Assembly (NCBI RefSeq): GCF_000828895.1 | Contig: NZ_AP014568.1 | Coordinates: 471,699-535,698, forward strand | Reading direction: 5' to 3' | DNA length: 64,000 nucleotides | Origin: Serpentinimonas raichei | GTDB lineage: Bacteria; Pseudomonadota; Gammaproteobacteria; Burkholderiales; Burkholderiaceae_C | Shown here: piece after piece, positions 63,447 to 64,000 of the stretch | Numbering within the stretch: the first letter of the stretch is position 1 | Layout: each line of letters opens with the position of its first letter | Made by a program: the position numbers and the translations under genes | Notes under the pieces: model-generated | Told to the model about the DNA's origin: nothing | Database searches by the model: none | What the model saw: the letters and a program-made list of their open reading frames with translations, nothing else

Positions 63447-64000
63447 ATGAAGCCGATCCAGCTCTTCGACCCCGCTTCCTGCACCTACACCTACGTGTTG
63501 TTTGACCCTGCCTCGCGCGCGGCGCTGATCATTGATCCGGTGCAAGAACAGATCGAGCGCGATCTGGCCACCCTGCATGACTACGGCCTCAATCTGATCT
63601 GGGCCGTCGAGACCCATGCGCATGCCGACCACATCACCAGCGCGGGCCAGTTGGCCGAGCTGGCCGGTGCCCGCATGGCGGCGCCGGCAGGTTGTGGCAT
63701 CGGGACCGCAGGCACGCAGTTGGCGCACGGCGACGTGCTGCGTTTCGGTGCCGAAACCCTGCTGGCTTTGCACACGCCGGGGCATACCGCAGGCAGCATG
63801 AGCTATGTCTGGCGCGAACACGTGTTCACCGGAGACACCTTGCTCATCAACGGTTGCGGCCGCACCGATTTCCAGTCCGGCAGCGCCAACGCCCTCTACC
63901 ACAGCCTGACCCAGGTGCTGTTTGCGCTGCCCGACGGCACCACGGTCTGGCCGGGGCACGATTACCAAGGCCGCAGCCATTCCACCATCGCCCAAGAAAA
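63447..64000 (+). CDS. MBL-fold metallohydrolase, persulfide dioxygenase/glyoxalase II-like, 3' truncated by window edge
   Basis: The start of a metallo-beta-lactamase-fold protein: MKPIQLFDPASCTYTYVLFD, ALIIDPV, metal motif THAHADHITSAG, HTPGHTAGSMSYV, FTGDTLLINGCGRTDFQSG and WPGHDY. The SGS and GRTDFQ elements fit ETHE1-type persulfide dioxygenases, which oxidise glutathione persulfide to sulfite; rhodanese fusions are possible beyond the window. ATG 63447 has AAGG upstream; ATG 63432, five codons earlier, follows a (CA)6 tract and is less likely. Confidence 0.85.
   Translation, partial: MKPIQLFDPASCTYTYVLFDPASRAALIIDPVQEQIERDLATLHDYGLNLIWAVETHAHADHITSAGQLAELAGARMAAPAGCGIGTAGTQLAHGDVLRFGAETLLALHTPGHTAGSMSYVWREHVFTGDTLLINGCGRTDFQSGSANALYHSLTQVLFALPDGTTVWPGHDYQGRSHSTIAQE

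Overview
This is a high-GC, densely coded chromosomal segment of a betaproteobacterium, most likely order Burkholderiales and probably family Comamonadaceae. The evidence is gene order and protein type: hemA-prfA-prmC, ubiE / Tim44-like / ubiJ / ubiB, fmdB-aspS, the fused DUF3683-type FAD/Fe-S oxidoreductase, motAB / flhBAF / fliA / flgMN / flgA / flgB-L, pssA-leuA and aat-bpt. I cannot name a genus. I found no rRNA, tRNA, CRISPR array or complete insertion sequence.

Layout. 1-17.1 kb is housekeeping: the 3' part of a tandem-domain polyphosphate kinase-2 gene (pap); hemA-prfA-prmC joined by 4-nt overlaps; a 1329-residue oxidoreductase with a HIT protein; ubiquinone synthesis (ubiE, ubiJ, ubiB) with a Tim44-like protein; fmdB, aspS; and a DUF883/YqjE/YqjK envelope trio. 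17.1-38.7 kb is a flagellar and motility block: motAB, cheYZ, flhBAF, an FlhG-position protein that has lost its nucleotide-binding motifs, fliA, then flgN-flgM and flgA on the minus strand and flgBCDEFGHIJKL on the plus strand. cheA, cheW, cheR, cheB and flhDC, which often sit in such a cluster, are absent here. A sigma-28 promoter before flgM, a sigma-28-like site before flgI and an FlhDC-like inverted repeat between flgA and flgB show how the block is probably controlled.

38.7-55.2 kb is an accessory zone woven through core genes. It holds xre-RES, prlF-yhaV, yefM-yoeB, DUF4160-DUF2442, a RelE-type toxin with an internal deletion beside an intact antitoxin, two paralogous TIGR02683/TIGR02684-type killer/antidote pairs, hicBA, an orphan higA, a yoeB 3' remnant, a Uma2-family pseudogene, an AAA ATPase flanked by 55-bp direct repeats, and an unrecognised two-gene cassette (51870-53634). 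Embedded core genes are groES-groEL (with CIRCE), ampD, two type IV pilins (one behind a sigma-54 promoter) with an O-antigen-ligase/PglL-type gene, and pssA.

55.2-64 kb returns to housekeeping: leuA behind a leucine attenuator with a 19-codon leader peptide, a PBP7-type endopeptidase, an IclR regulator, the N-degron transferases bpt and aat overlapping nth, a class I aminotransferase, a membrane-anchored thioredoxin-like protein, and a 3'-truncated metallo-beta-lactamase-fold gene.

The observations most worth follow-up are the degenerate FlhG, the nested repeat/insertion structure at 43.46-46.15 kb, the pilin-ligase cluster in which both pilins end in serine, the unknown cassette between paralogous killer/antidote modules, and hairpins over the ubiJ and flhB starts. 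Motif readings were made by eye, and no similarity search or folding calculation was run.
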